Assembly (NCBI GenBank): GCA_029216955.1
Contig: JANAVB010010791.1
Coordinates: 1,150,685-1,214,684, forward strand
Length of the DNA: 64,000 bases
From: Iris pallida
Lineage: Eukaryota; Streptophyta; Magnoliopsida; Asparagales; Iridaceae
Direction of reading: 5' to 3'
A program made the position numbers and the translations under genes. The notes beneath the pieces are model-generated. The model had not been told where the DNA came from. It searched no databases and saw only the letters and a program-made list of their open reading frames with translations. This document shows, in pieces, positions 11,761 to 23,782 of the stretch. Positions within the stretch are counted from its first letter, which is position 1, and every line of letters starts with the position of its first letter.

Positions 11761-14700
11761 AATCTACCCACCTTAAAAATAATTTCGTCCTCGAAATTCC
11801 ATCTCATAGGCATGCCTAAAATTCAAAAGAAGAAAATGAAAAGAATAAATCCACTATTACATAATCTTCTCAAATTAATTCTCAAAATAGTTGTATCCTC
11901 CTTCTTGTCTTTTTGTAACTACAAATCCTTGAGGACTTCTACCCACCTTTGGTCACACTACTCCTCAAACTGAAATCTTAAAACCTTCTAACTGGTTGCT
12001 AACAATCCTACCAACGGATTTCTAGGCATACGGTATCTATATTCCTCTCGTATCTATCAAACAATCCCAAATTTATCAAGCAATAATTTATACAAGTAGC
12101 TAAGAATTATTGGTAAATTTCAATAAGCATGACCATTCGTCGCTCTACAACAGGAAGGACAGGAAGATAAGAAAGGATAATCGGAAGCAAATATGAAGTT
12201 TCAAGAGCGGTAGCGGTATCCAATGATACAGCTAGAATAGAAAATTCATGAACCATTGACCTATTGCTAAATTGGCTACTCTAGTCCAGTCACTTGCTAA
12301 ATTAAGGCCCTTCGTTTCCTAGAGAGGCTTGCAATCCATACAATACAGAAGTCCCGTTCTTGAGATTTAATCTAAGCAAGGTTCCATAATAGGACAAAAT
12401 TTGAGAAGTCAAGATCGAGATCTTTTCTATGGCTATTTAAACACACGAGTAAGAGATATAAATGCAATACCAGATCGTATCCCTACTTCCAAGTAGAGGG
12501 AATAAGGGTTATGAATGACTTCACATTCTAAGAAGGGGAGACAACATAATTAAAGGGTATAGAGACTTATCTCAAATAGTTCGGTTTTATATTCCAAAAA
12601 TGGTGGTATGTATGTATGGGTTTCACTGGGTCTTAATTGTTTCCTGATTGGACATCAATCGATGGTTGGATAAACCTAGGATTTCAATCTATATTGACTG
12701 GACAATATCCCAGGATAAAACTATGTCCACAAGGTTAGGGTAACCTAGAATAGGATTTCTTCCAAGTGGTTGAGCTAGTTGTTAGTCAGGTTGGTTAGCT
12801 AGGTCCACAAGCCCAAAATGCGCCTTTAGTGACTTTTGTGTTTAAGTAGTCACATGAGGCCTCAATTGGACGGTACACAAGTGACAGGTGCATAGTGGGC
12901 TTCAAGTAGGTCACAACCATATATTGGGTCGAGAGAATTGAGTCAAGGTTGAGGCTCTAATAGAAGTCGTAAGTATACCTGTACTATGGTAAGGGTTGTA
13001 GCTAGTCCTTTTAACCTGAAAGTCGTAGTACAAAAATAGAGTACAAGGGACGGGTTTGAGTGGGACATGATATACCTAGATGAAGATGGACTCGTCTAGA
13101 TCTTGCATATAAAATTTGTTGGAAGGTAACAGCTGGTTACGTGCTCCAAATGTTAATTACACGGCCGGGGACACAAAAGGATCTAAATGAAAAGTGGGAG
13201 TCCATGGGGCACTAAGTGTCATGCTAATGGATATTATTCTAATCAATTGGTAATCTTGGCATATCCTAGAATTTTTAGAAGGCTTACGGTTTACCCACCT
13301 TAGAAGCTAGGTCCTGGTCTTAGGAATAATGAGGTCAGAAGAATTTCAATGTCAGGATATCGCACCTCGATTCTCGGTAATAAAGAATAAGGTACGACGT
13401 AACAGAATATGGTAGATCTAAGTCAAGTCAATGATCATTCCTCAATAAATGAGAAACGAGGGTGTATAATAACACATGGTCGATAACATAGAGGAACATA
13501 CCCATCCATAGTGTACAAGAGTTATCGACGGGATAACCCGTTCCAAGGCATGTCCTATGAAGAGATTTCTAACAACTGAGTCGTGAATCTCTAGTTGTGT
13601 CAAACCTGTCAGACTATTGTTACAAGGGTTCTAATTGAAGCAAGCTTCAAACAAATGATTAGAGGCTCACAACATTTGGTCTCTGGAGAATAGGTAGTCT
13701 CCTAGGTTGGCATTTCGACAAGGGTAAAACCCTAATCATTCTCCAATTCAGATGGCTCAAAAGTCTCAATAGTAGTTTGAGGGTCGATGGGAGAACGAGT
13801 AACTCAATCACATGGCTGGCCGATAGTAGCTACACTTGTGCCTACCATTATCATAGCCATGGGAATACTCTGTACCTCCCTACCATCACGAGCTTTCATC
13901 CTTCCAAATCGGTGAAAGACAAAAATAATAAAGAATTCAAGGGAGATGTTACTGAATACAATTTCGTGATTCAAGGGCGAACATATAATTCAAGAGGAAT
14001 TGTCAAAGCAGTCACGGATGAGATCCTAGATACCAATATATCTCCATCCACGTAGTGTAATTAACGAAAAGTGAACCAAATGCATCATGGTTGATCAGAC
14101 CATAATACACTGATTCTGATTAGGCAATAAGTTAGCAGGCGTCCCCACTAAATATATGCCTCGAATCAAGCTCGAGAACAGAGTGAGCTTGCAAAACAAG
14201 ACTGTGATAGCAATATTGGTCAAAATAGTCAATTTACAGGTATACAAGATTTTTTTTCTGAAAGAAGGCACAAGTAGTACGAGTTTTGAGGGAATCAAAC
14301 TTCATCTGGTGTTCTTGCTTATACAGTCTTCCTACTATCTTCTGATCCACAAGGACTTGGTCGACTAATGGGTTATGGACATTCTAAATTCCATATTCTA
14401 GGTAAACCTATTAGTGTCAGTCGATATCCTCGTCAATAGGTCACAAGGACCCCGGAATGCGAGATCGGAAGACGTGCTATCCAACTTACAAACTTCCACC
14501 AATATTGGCTTCGGATCTTATGGAACACACAGGGCACTGTCCTATCCTCTATAGTATCCTTAACTTGTAATCACGTCTGAAATCGTTTCACCGAGGACTA
14601 CGCCTCGCCCGTAAAATCGGGTTGTGGTAAACCCTTGGTTTCGTGATTCAGATGTGACATGCTATCCGATACCCTACTTTATATTGACACCAGGGTGACT

Positions 14701-15576
14701 ATGGTCAAAGAGGACCACTAGCCATAGTCTTAATAACATTCTATAACCTATATTTCTTAAACAAATTCCAACTCTAGGGGTCGTGTCTCGCTAGTGCGCT
14801 GCTGGCTGCGGTGAATCCATAGTCTCCATACTTCAAATAATTGGCGACAGTGCGCTGCTGTCCTGCCATTATGAGTTAACTAACATTCTCGTAAATATAT
14901 TTGTAAATAAATTCCTGAGCTTCTAGAGATTCAAACAAGTTGACTATAAAATAGGGCATAAATATTTGTCCTATCAATCCCTTAAAATAAAAGATTGAGC
15001 GGGGAGGAAATAACTGAAGACAAAAGATATACAAACATTCAAATGTCTATTCCATGTGTATTCAAACATTGAGGAAAACCTTGAACCGAAACTAACTCGA
15101 GGTCCGTATGGGGATAACAAAAATCAGAATTTATACAAAATATTAATTCCTAGGGCAAATAGAAACTAAATAGGCAGCTCGACTAAGATATGAGGATGAT
15201 ATCTAAGAGGCAAAGAGAAGGATTTTGCCCAATTCATCAAGGTTAGATCATAAATTATATGAAGTCCTGACTCACCAAGTGAATAATCTATCCACTTGGG
15301 ATCATGTAGTCATATCGAGAGATAATAGTGTACCTATGGGGATCTGACAAACCATCAACATTAATAACTCCTCATCTAAATTACATGGCCTAGACTACCC
15401 ATCGATAAATTTGTATAGGGGACTCCTAGTCCTAGTCATTCACTTAAATTAAATTAATCTTAATTCGTGAATGAGCATTTCCTTGTCGCAGGCTCGCAAT
15501 AGTACGACTAACTTAAGTACCATCACGAGTTCGCGTGATTTGCGAAGACTGGCCTGCATGGGCCACCACAAAAACT
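11761..15576 (-). other. Non-coding interior of the LARD-like element
   Basis: 3.8 kb between the LTRs. The left edge holds the polypurine-side signal: on the minus strand TTTCGAGGACGAAATT then AAGGTGGGTAGATT directly before the LTR, as in the Tekay elements. The right edge holds the primer-side motif GTGGTGGCCCATGCAGG, 8-10 bases from the LTR. In between I see no ORF above about 100 residues and no gag, protease, RT or integrase motif on either strand. It may be worn-down Tekay sequence or a conserved non-coding LARD core; a nucleotide search against related copies would decide. Confidence 0.75.
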
Positions 15577-16077
15577 TGTTACGACCCACACCCATTTTTT
15601 TTTAAACGGATACAAGACGTGTCCAAGCCAGCCTACTCCACAGTGTCGGCGGTAGAACGCTGTCACGGCCATGAAGATCAAAATCACAAATAATGCTCAT
15701 TCACAAAATTAATTTAATTTACAATATTCACAAGTTTTACATTTGCTGAAAAATATAAACTTGTACATTGACTACAACTCATCTATCTAACTAGTCTCTA
15801 GGCTTTTCGTCTGCAAGTATTCCCGTCACTCCCCAAGCTAAGTGAATCCACGGCTAACCTGAAAATGTTGGTTTCCAGTCAGGAATGGAACGAGCACAAT
15901 TCACTGAATGCAATTCAAATAAAAAAATGACTATAAGACAAAGGTTAGGCATCAATCATGAGTTTTGAAAATAATATTAAAGCCGTAAGAAAAATCAATA
16001 GTAATAAATAGACCAATATACTTTCCACCGTTAGAAGTACCTTTGATATGTGATCAGTCTGGGCCACTACACCGCAC

Positions 16078-16380
16078 GGTCTACAATGTCTACTTGCAGG
16101 AAATAAGCACTGTCTACAATGTCTACTTGCAGAAAAATAAGCACTGTCTACAATGTCTACTTGCAGAAAAATAAGCACTGTCTACAATGTCTACTTGCAG
16201 AAAAATAAGCACTGTCTACGATGTCTACTTGCATAAAAGTAACCACTGTCTACGATGTCTACTTGTAGAAAAGTAAGCACTGTCTACGACGTCTACTTGC
16301 AGAAAAGTAAGCACTGTCTACGATGTCTACTTGCAGAAAAGTAAGCACTGTCAACGATGTCTACTGCATGAAAATAAACA
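16078..16380. repeat. 34-bp tandem repeat in LARD-like LTR (right, about 9 copies)
   Basis: Same unit as at 8203-8535, one copy fewer. Substitution pattern along the array is similar in both LTRs, so most copies predate the insertion. Confidence 0.85.
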
Positions 16381-18113
16381 CTGTCTATGGTCGGATCACA
16401 CATCCTTGGTACTTCTCATTCCCGACTCAACAATTTATAATAGAGTATAAAAATCACATAACCAATGACTAATCAATGAAGTATATTAAAGATCAATATC
16501 GAAATGCAGACAATAAACTGTACTCGCCTGTGGTCCTTTGCTGGTGAAACCGACAATCTTAACTACTCAATGTGCCACTATAGTCAAAACCCGTACCACA
16601 GTCCCCGAAAGCTGAAATAAACAATACCAATGATCTCAGAATAGTCCAATTAGCTAGGATTGCTTGTCCTTACATCCAATTCTGGACATAGGGGCAAAAC
16701 GGTAATTTCGGGCAAAAACGATGTCCGCCGTTGGACCCGCTTTGCACCGAAAAGCGTGCCAGAGTCAACGGTCTCTAAAGTCATTAAACTATATGTCTAC
16801 GGATCCAGTTTTTCGATACAAACCCAACCGTATGTCCAAAGTTGGATTCCGGCGGGCCGTGCACAAAATCGCCCGTTGAGTGGGACCGTGGGGCCCGCAA
16901 AACGACGTTCGATTCAACTGTCTCAGATTTGGACCAAACTTGGCATACAGGACCAGAAAAATGATACGGTCCTGTTGGCACAAGTTTCGTCTCGATCTGA
17001 CGAACATGTACAAAGTAATTGGATAATTTACAAAGTACACGATACGGGGAATTTCGACGGATACGCATCAAATTCGTCGCGCACATGCGACTAATTTGAA
17101 TTCCGTCAAAGCCCACATGACCACGAAACTGTTACGCAGCTTTCGATGCTTTCGGTTCGTGACCACGTCGTCTCGATTGGCGTGACGCACGTCGTGTGGA
17201 ACAATTTCAATGTTTTCAAAACAGGTTTTTCGTCCAATTCGGAATCCGATTTCTCGACGCACAGTCGACGAAATCCGATTCCGCAAAAAGGGAATCGAAG
17301 CCCTACATGTTGTCTAAAAGTCTCTTCAAAAAGTTTTCTAAAATTCCTAACTGGTTGATCATAATCTATCTCGAAACATGAGGGTTTCGACTAGAAAACT
17401 GTTCTGATTTTTTAATGGTTTTTCATCATGTTCGCATCTGTTTTATGGGCAACCTAGCGCTGAATAATTTAATCTACCTAAAGGGGATTCAAGGGGGATA
17501 TACTGGGTCCATACCTGAACAATCGGTTCGAAGAACCGTCAACCGTACACGGAGAAAATGCCACGCGAATTGGCCTCGTCGCTGCTGCTGCTGCGCGTCC
17601 TGCTTGTGCGCGCGCGGCCTGTTCTCGGCCTGCCGGCGGCGCGCGGCAGCTCCGAGCACGTGCGCGGGGTCGCCCAGCGGAGGAGGGGTGGTTGCGCGGT
17701 GGTTCGGCGCTGGGTTCGAGGGGTTAGGGTTTTTGGAAGGTTTCTTCTCCGCCACTCTCGTATACAAACGTGTATATATACACAACTTATAATCCGAGAA
17801 CCGCTCGGTTTGTCACAGACGGGGGGTCTGGGCTATGATAGGCCGGGCCTGGCCAGTGAAGCCTTGGCTGGGCTGGGATTGTATTGCTGTTGCTGGGCTT
17901 TGCTATTAGAAATGGGTTTAATCCTATTAAATGTGGGTTTATAAGGGTTAAGCCTATGAGCTTATGAGCTTGGATTTGGGATGAGGGGCTTGAGCTGGGG
18001 ATTAAGATAGCAGAGCTCTCGGCTGGGGTTGGGCCCTGTGTGGGGAGACTCAGCCTAGCTTGGCCTAGCCAATGGGCTGGAGTTTGCTGCTGGGTTTGAG
18101 GGGAAAACATTGG

Positions 18114-18281
18114 TGTATATATATATACACACACCTAATACATATATACTTTTATATATATAATCCTTTATATATATATATATACACATAAATATATCTG
18201 CATATATTCAATTATATATATATATACGTATATACATACAATTATATATTAATATATATATATATACACACACACGTAAAT

Positions 18282-18342
<61 letters not shown>

Positions 18343-18358
18343 TTACATATATGCAATA

Positions 18359-18445
<87 letters not shown>

Positions 18446-18458
18446 TTACATATATGCA

Positions 18459-18544
<86 letters not shown>

Positions 18545-18790
18545 CACAGAATATATAATAATGATAATAATAATAAGAATAATAATAATAATAACAAAAT
18601 GATAATAATAATAAGAATAATAATAATAATAACAATAATGATAATAAGAATAAAAATAATAATAATAATAACAAAATGATAATGATAATAAGAATAATAA
18701 TAATAATAATAACAAAATGATAATGATAATACGAATAATAATAATAATAATAACAAAATGATAATGATAATACGAATAATAATAATAATA
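18114..18790. repeat. TA and AAT-type microsatellites, right LTR
   Basis: (TA)n with interruptions such as CACACTTACATATATGCAA at 18340-18355 and 18440-18460, followed by AATAATAAGAATAAT-type repeats. The interruption unit occurs twice here and once in the left LTR, showing local duplication. Confidence 0.9.
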
Positions 18791-19380
18791 ACCAACTAAA
18801 CTGTCCACTAATAGTCCTTGGTGAACATATCATACCTCACCTGGCCCTAGAATTCTGTACAGTTATTCGAAAGCACAATTTAAATATTAATACAGAACTA
18901 TTAACTATTTAGAAAATATTTGTCAAGTCCTAAAAATAGATAAGAAATATTTGCACACACCTAAAATATCTACATGGCCGTCTTTTATCTTTCTACACGC
19001 CTACATGGGCTTGGATTTGACTTGGGTCTAATCTGGACAGGTTCGATACAACCGGATTCCTAAAACTCAATAATATAATTAAATAATAAATAACTCTTCG
19101 GTGCGGGTTAAGTCGCAACTTGGTCTGGTTTTCCTAGTTAGGACGTCCCTATGGCTAGGTTTCCCTGGGCATGGCTAGTACACTAGTCAAGGCACACTGC
19201 TACATCTCCCGTGCCACAAATCCTAGTCGTCTAGTATTTCGAAACTCAACCATGGCTAAAATCATCTACCGTAATAATTACCTAAATAAATATTTATAAA
19301 ATCATATATCACCATTTTAAATCAAACAAATAAATAAAATATATTTTTAAGAATTTTCCGGGAAGGGAGGCTACAAGTCA

Positions 19381-20356
19381 TACGCTTCCAAAAGGCAGCG
19401 TATGAACTCCATACGACTCCTTACTATCCAAGCCAGCGTACGCAAGTCATACGCTTCCAAAAGGCAGCGTATGAACTCCATACGACTCCTTACTATCCAA
19501 GCCAGCGTATGTACTCCATACGCTTCCTCTTCAAGACAGCGTATGCAAGTCCATACGACTCCTCATCAAGGTAGCGTATACAAGACCATACGCCGCCAAA
19601 AGGCAGCGTATGAGGCAGACTATGCTGCGCTAAAGAGCGCGCACAGCTCAGTGGCTCAAGCTAAAAAGCTCACGCCCACTGCTCACTATCTTCTCCAAAA
19701 TCAGCGAGAACTCCATGGTTTGAACCCAAAGCTTCAAAATCCATAACTTGGTCAAAATAAGTCCAAATCCAACTTAGCAAAGGTCGAAATTGGGTAGAAT
19801 AAAATTCTCTATAACATGGAACTATCAAAACTTGAAAACAAAGAAGTTTGATAGATCAAAACCACCAAAATCCAAAAATAACTAATTTCTAGATCTACTA
19901 AAAATAAAACTTCAAAACAAAAATTGCCAAGTTCTAAACTCTCTTAGAATCACAAGGGAAGGAGAATGGAACCATAAAAATGGGTCCTCATAAAGAAGCA
20001 AGATGTACTTGCCTATGGGTTTGGTAGGTGGAAAGAGTAATGAGAAAGAAGAAGAAGAGTAATGGTGAAGGAAAAATAATGAAGAGAGAGAAAAGAGGGG
20101 GTTGGCTTTAAATGAAAAGGTGGTGGTAGGTGGGGGTGTTAGATTTTATTCATGATGAACCAACTAACTAAACCAAACCAAGCCGAACCCAAGTCTAGCT
20201 AAAGCAGAGAAATAAAAGCAGAAAGTAAAATGCAGATAATGAATTAACATGAATTTAAAGGAATTTAAATACAGGATAATACATGATAAATATTAAATAA
20301 ATACATTTAAGTAGTACATGTATTAAAAATACGTATACTGGGAACGGGGAGTGACA
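19381..20356 (-). repeat. 5' LTR of the minus-strand Tekay element, part 2 (U3 start)
   Basis: Continues the LTR interrupted by the LARD-like element. It begins with repeats built on CATACGCTTCC / GGCAGCGTATGAA (19381-19620), then non-coding sequence, the CTTGCC word near 20010, a purine-rich leader near 20040-20100, and ends at GGGAACGGGGAGTGACA, the reverse complement of the LTR start TGTCACTCCCC. No gene is present. Confidence 0.85.
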
Positions 20357-20361
20357 ACTCC

Positions 20362-21232
20362 TCGGGCCAGTAGCGAAGTTCAAGCGCCTATCGAGGGAGA
20401 GTCCGTTGATGCCGAGGTTTCAGTTTCGCAGATTGAAGCCGACGGGTCTTCTTCCGGTCCTCCATCTAGATCAGCTCCTCCAACTCCTGTTATGACGCCG
20501 CAAGTGCTGGCGAATGTGGATGAGTACGTGAAGTTTACCGTTGAGGCGGTATACAAGATGCTGCAGAGGGGCGTATCGACAGTGATGAATGCCAATGGGA
20601 GTTTCGCGACGACAAAAACCCTGGCGCTCCCTCACATCAGTCTGATACGTTCCCACCAGGGTCATGATCATATGGCCGAGATTCTGGAGGCATCGATGGC
20701 CGAGCTAGACCAGATGCTTTCTAAATTTCAGTATATCCAGCGAAATGATCTCTCCGTCCTGATAGACACAGAAAATGAGAAGTTGATCGCTGAAACTGCA
20801 TCATCCTATCAGGCCACCGTGGCTGTCTGGGAGTGCGAGGTGGCCGAAACTAAGGCTGCGGTGGAGAGGCTATCTCAGTCCGCACAGGAGAAGGTGGAGT
20901 TACGAGTCGCGTTGGACACTAGTATAGCGGAGGTTAATGCCAAGATTCACCTCCTAGAAGACCAGCGGGCCCAACTCTTGTTAGATGCTGAGCGAGTCCA
21001 GGCTGAACATATAGCATCTAAGGAGGAGGAAGCGGCTTTCACCCGCCAGGCACTTTTCCTGGCTCAGCAGCGGCAACAGTTGGACGAGAAGTATGAGGAT
21101 GACACTTCTCCTGAGGCCATAGAAATGATACGTCAAGAAGCCGAACGCCGAGTCATGGCGACCGTAGAGACTCGGGCGGAAGACTTGAAGCGTCGGATCG
21201 AAGAGCTTTCAGCCAATCCCGGTGATGCTTAG
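20362..21232 (+). pseudogene. Antisense ORF of Tat-A, C-terminal part (coiled coil)
   Basis: Plus-strand frame of about 290 residues ending at TAG... TAG-free stop TAG/TAA region at 21230-21232, antisense to Tat-A pol and convergent with it. After a short Ser/Pro-rich part it becomes strongly helical with heptad-like spacing: alternating L, E, K, Q and A residues from about residue 110 to the end, with segments such as AEVNAKIHLLEDQRAQLLLD and EEEAAFTRQALFLAQQRQQL. It contains no catalytic motif I recognise. The frame is continuous with 1648-2306 once the Tekay insertion is removed. A poly(A)-type signal follows at about 21306. Tat-lineage elements with antisense extra ORFs are known; whether this is such a conserved protein or a captured host gene part is open. 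Confidence 0.65.
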
Positions 21233-21299
21233 GGATTGAAGTCTCTCCCTTTTTTTATTTTGTATAATTTGCAACTCCTGTTGGGGATGTAATTCTTTA

Positions 21300-21315
21300 C
21301 TTTTAAATAAAGAAT
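21300..21315 (+). terminator. AATAAA polyadenylation-type signal after the antisense ORF
   Basis: TTTTAAATAAAGAATG lies about 75 bases after the stop of the antisense ORF, in a T-rich context (runs of T at 21250 and 21338). It fits a plus-strand transcript end, supporting that the antisense ORF was an expressed unit. Confidence 0.45.
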
Positions 21316-21429
21316 GAAGAGTTTTGTGGTGTGTTCATTTTTTGCTATCATGAACTTGATGATTTGTGTGGACCTATTATCTTTTGCGCACCTTGGTTGT
21401 TAGGTACAGATAATAAGTTTGAGAGAACC

Positions 21430-21735
21430 TGACATGTTTGCTCAGAGGTGATATGGACGTGGCAAATATGGGTTCAAATGATGGAATCTTCCTACTCAGA
21501 GGTGTTATGGATGTGGTAGGAGTGACTCTGGAGGGATATGCGGAACTACTCAGAGGTAATGTGGACGTGGAAGTTCTGCGATCAATGTACGACAATGCAG
21601 GGGTCGTCTGTACGGGATGTTTACTCAGAGGTAATATGGACATGGTAAACATGGTGGATAGCGTAGTCTTACGAAGCGTAGGATTTCACTTTGTAGGGCA
21701 TAGAGGAGCAACTCAGAGGTAATGTGGAAGTGGTT
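21430..21735. repeat. Spaced ACTCAGAGGTAATGTGGACGTGG-like repeats
   Basis: Five copies of a unit of about 20 bases (core CTCAGAGGTRATRTGG) begin near 21438, 21494, 21549, 21624 and 21712, separated by unrelated sequence of 35-65 bases. They sit in the gap between the convergent ends of integrase (21878) and the antisense ORF (21232). Function unknown; the arrangement looks like a binding-site cluster or a worn satellite. Confidence 0.7.
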
Positions 21736-21877
21736 GTCCTTCTACTGAAAGATAGAATGCCACGGAACAGCTGGGTTCCAGAAGCGTAAGATTTTGTGGG
21801 AGGTGTACGTGAGCCCTGATGATTGGGTCCACAGACTCCCTTGTTGGGTGGAGATAGAAGTACATGTCTGAAGGATG

Positions 21878-22981
21878 TCAAAAGTAGTACTTCTTTAGGA
21901 ACTTGCCGTTGATGGGCATCATGAACAATACCTCATTGGATTTGGCGAGGCGGTAATTACCATTTGAGTACACCGTCCCTATGATGAAAGGTCCCTCCCA
22001 CTTGGGTTTGAACTTTTCTGGTGTCTTGTGAGTCAACACCATCGGCCTCCTGACTGCTAGAACCAGGTCACCTACTTGGAAAGTCGTCTGCTTGACCTTC
22101 TTGTTAAAAGCCTGTGATATGCGGGCTTGATAGAGTTCTATGTGTTGTTGAGCTAGGAGACATTTTTCGTCAAGTGCCTCCAATTCTCGCAGACGGTGAC
22201 GTTGATTGTCTTCTTCTGTGAGTTGATTTGTGATGGCTACACAGAGTGAGGGTATCTGGATCTCGAGAGGCAGTACCGCTTCGCTCCCGTAGACCAAGGA
22301 GAATGGAGTGTTGCCTGTCGGGCTCCGTACCGTTGTGCGGTAGGCCCAAAGGCATTCGCCGAGCTTCTCGTCCCAGTCGCGTTTGTTGGATGACACGACT
22401 TTTTTGAGTAGCCTAACGATAGTCTTGTTAAAAGCCTCGGCCAATCCGTTTGCTGCCGGATTGTAGGCAGTTGATGCCATGTTCTGAATACGATTCTTGT
22501 CACAGAATCTGCTAAAAACATGGCTGATGAACTGTGGACCGTTGTCATGGATAATCCTATGGGGTACCCCGAAACGGTATATGACATGATGCTTGATGAA
22601 GCTGATCACCCTAGAGCTTTTCACTTCTGCCAGTGGGACTGCTTTCGCCCATTTGGAGAAGTAGTCGGTGATGGCTAGGATGAAGCGGTGTCCCGTCGAT
22701 GAAGGAGGGGTGATAGGTCCTACAATGTCCATGCCCCAAGCTTCGAAGGGCCAAGAGGCGACCGTAGGATGTAGTGGTTCCGACGGTGTATGGATGAAGT
22801 CGGCATGGAGTTGGCAAGCATGGCACTTCTTAGCCTAGTCGACAGCGTCGGCTACCATGGTTGGCCAATAGTAGCCCATACGTCACAGTCGATCATGTAA
22901 CTTAGGCCCAGGTTGATGAGCCCCACAAGTTCCGTCATGAGCTTCTCGAAGGGCTTCGGCTGCCTATTCGTTAGACAAGCA
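21878..22981 (-). pseudogene. pol: Tat-A integrase
   Basis: The zinc-binding end reads RMGYYWPTMVADAVD then KKCHACQLHADF, with two stops inside it (near 22836 and 22880). The core domain is then open for 284 residues: first Asp in GMDIVGP, second Asp in HDNGPQF, and Glu in NGLAEAFNKT, so the DDE set is present. The C-terminal part (VGDLVLAVRRP... KFKPKWEGPF) matches the Ty3-type DNA-binding tail. No chromodomain is seen, as expected for Tat. Its role is insertion of the cDNA into host chromosomes. The stops in the zinc-binding part make it a pseudogene here. Confidence 0.9.
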
Positions 22982-23782
22982 TCAAAGGAGAAGTCCATCG
23001 TAGGAGCGTCGGTACAGCATTTTAGTGGTTGTATGATAATAGAATCGAAGGGAACGCCTCCTGACCGAGACAGCTTCTTTGGGGTCTTCTGGAAGGATTC
23101 CGTAGACAGCGAAGTCGATAAATAGGAACCTCCAGTCTCGAATATTAACATTAGTACTTGTTGACATAGCATGGGCCATTTGTGAGCATAGGTTGTTTTT
23201 AGGACAGACCAAGTCTCGACCAACTACCGTGACGTAGTGCTGAGTCCCGAGGGGTGCTGCCAAGGAGGCTGCGAGGCCAGCCAGAGTGTCAGCCTCCAGG
23301 TTTTGTAACCGGGGTACGTGTTCTATGAAGAACTTGGTGAAGGTTGCAATAATGTTCAATGCAACTTCATGTTAAGGAGTCAGATCTTCATGGTGAACTT
23401 CGTATTGCCCTCTGATCTGGTTAACGACGAGTTTTGAGTCGCCGTAGGCTTTCAGATGATCCACCCCTAGTTGTTGTGCCAGCTGGAGTCCCATGATGAG
23501 AGCGTTATACTCAGCAATATTGTTGAAGCACGGCTTTGACAGGGAGTAAGCACGCTGGATGACCGACTGATCAGGGGACACTAAGACTACCCTCACTCCT
23601 GCTATGATATGGCCTTTGGGGCCTGTTCTTGAAGCGCCATCGAAAAACATCCACCGGACGGAGCTTTCTTCGATGACATTTGATTCTTGGACCTCATCCG
23701 GGATGTCTTTATAGAGTCTGGAGGACTCTGGGATGGGGTACGTGGCTAAAAAGTCGGCCAGAGCTTGACCCTTGACGACTTT
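22982..23782 (-). pseudogene. pol: Tat-A archaeal-type RNase H (aRH) and connector
   Basis: After the stop ending the RT-RH frame (near 23783) the reading continues with GQALADFL..., then the second RNase H: MFFDGASR (first Asp), NNIAEYNALIMGLQLA (Glu), YGDSKLVVNQI (Asp) and, after a TAA at about 23371, RLQNLEADTLAGLA (last Asp). The key acidic residues are all present. This extra domain is a known mark of the Tat lineage. It would cut RNA in RNA-DNA hybrids during reverse transcription. Two stops and a frame change near 22985 break this copy. Confidence 0.9.

Larger units (their letters stand above)
15577..19375 (-). repeat. 5' LTR of the LARD-like element (right copy, 3799 bp)
   Basis: Starts TGTTACGACCCACACCC and ends GGGAAGGGAGGCTACA. 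It matches the left LTR along its whole length with scattered substitutions, and a shorter TA array (18114-18545) and AAT-type array (18545-18790). The unit array is at 16078-16380. Confidence 0.9.

Noticed and set aside
13777..14055. 92-residue ORF inside the LARD-like interior
   Set aside because: No motif, no neighbouring coding sequence and length within chance expectation for 3.8 kb.
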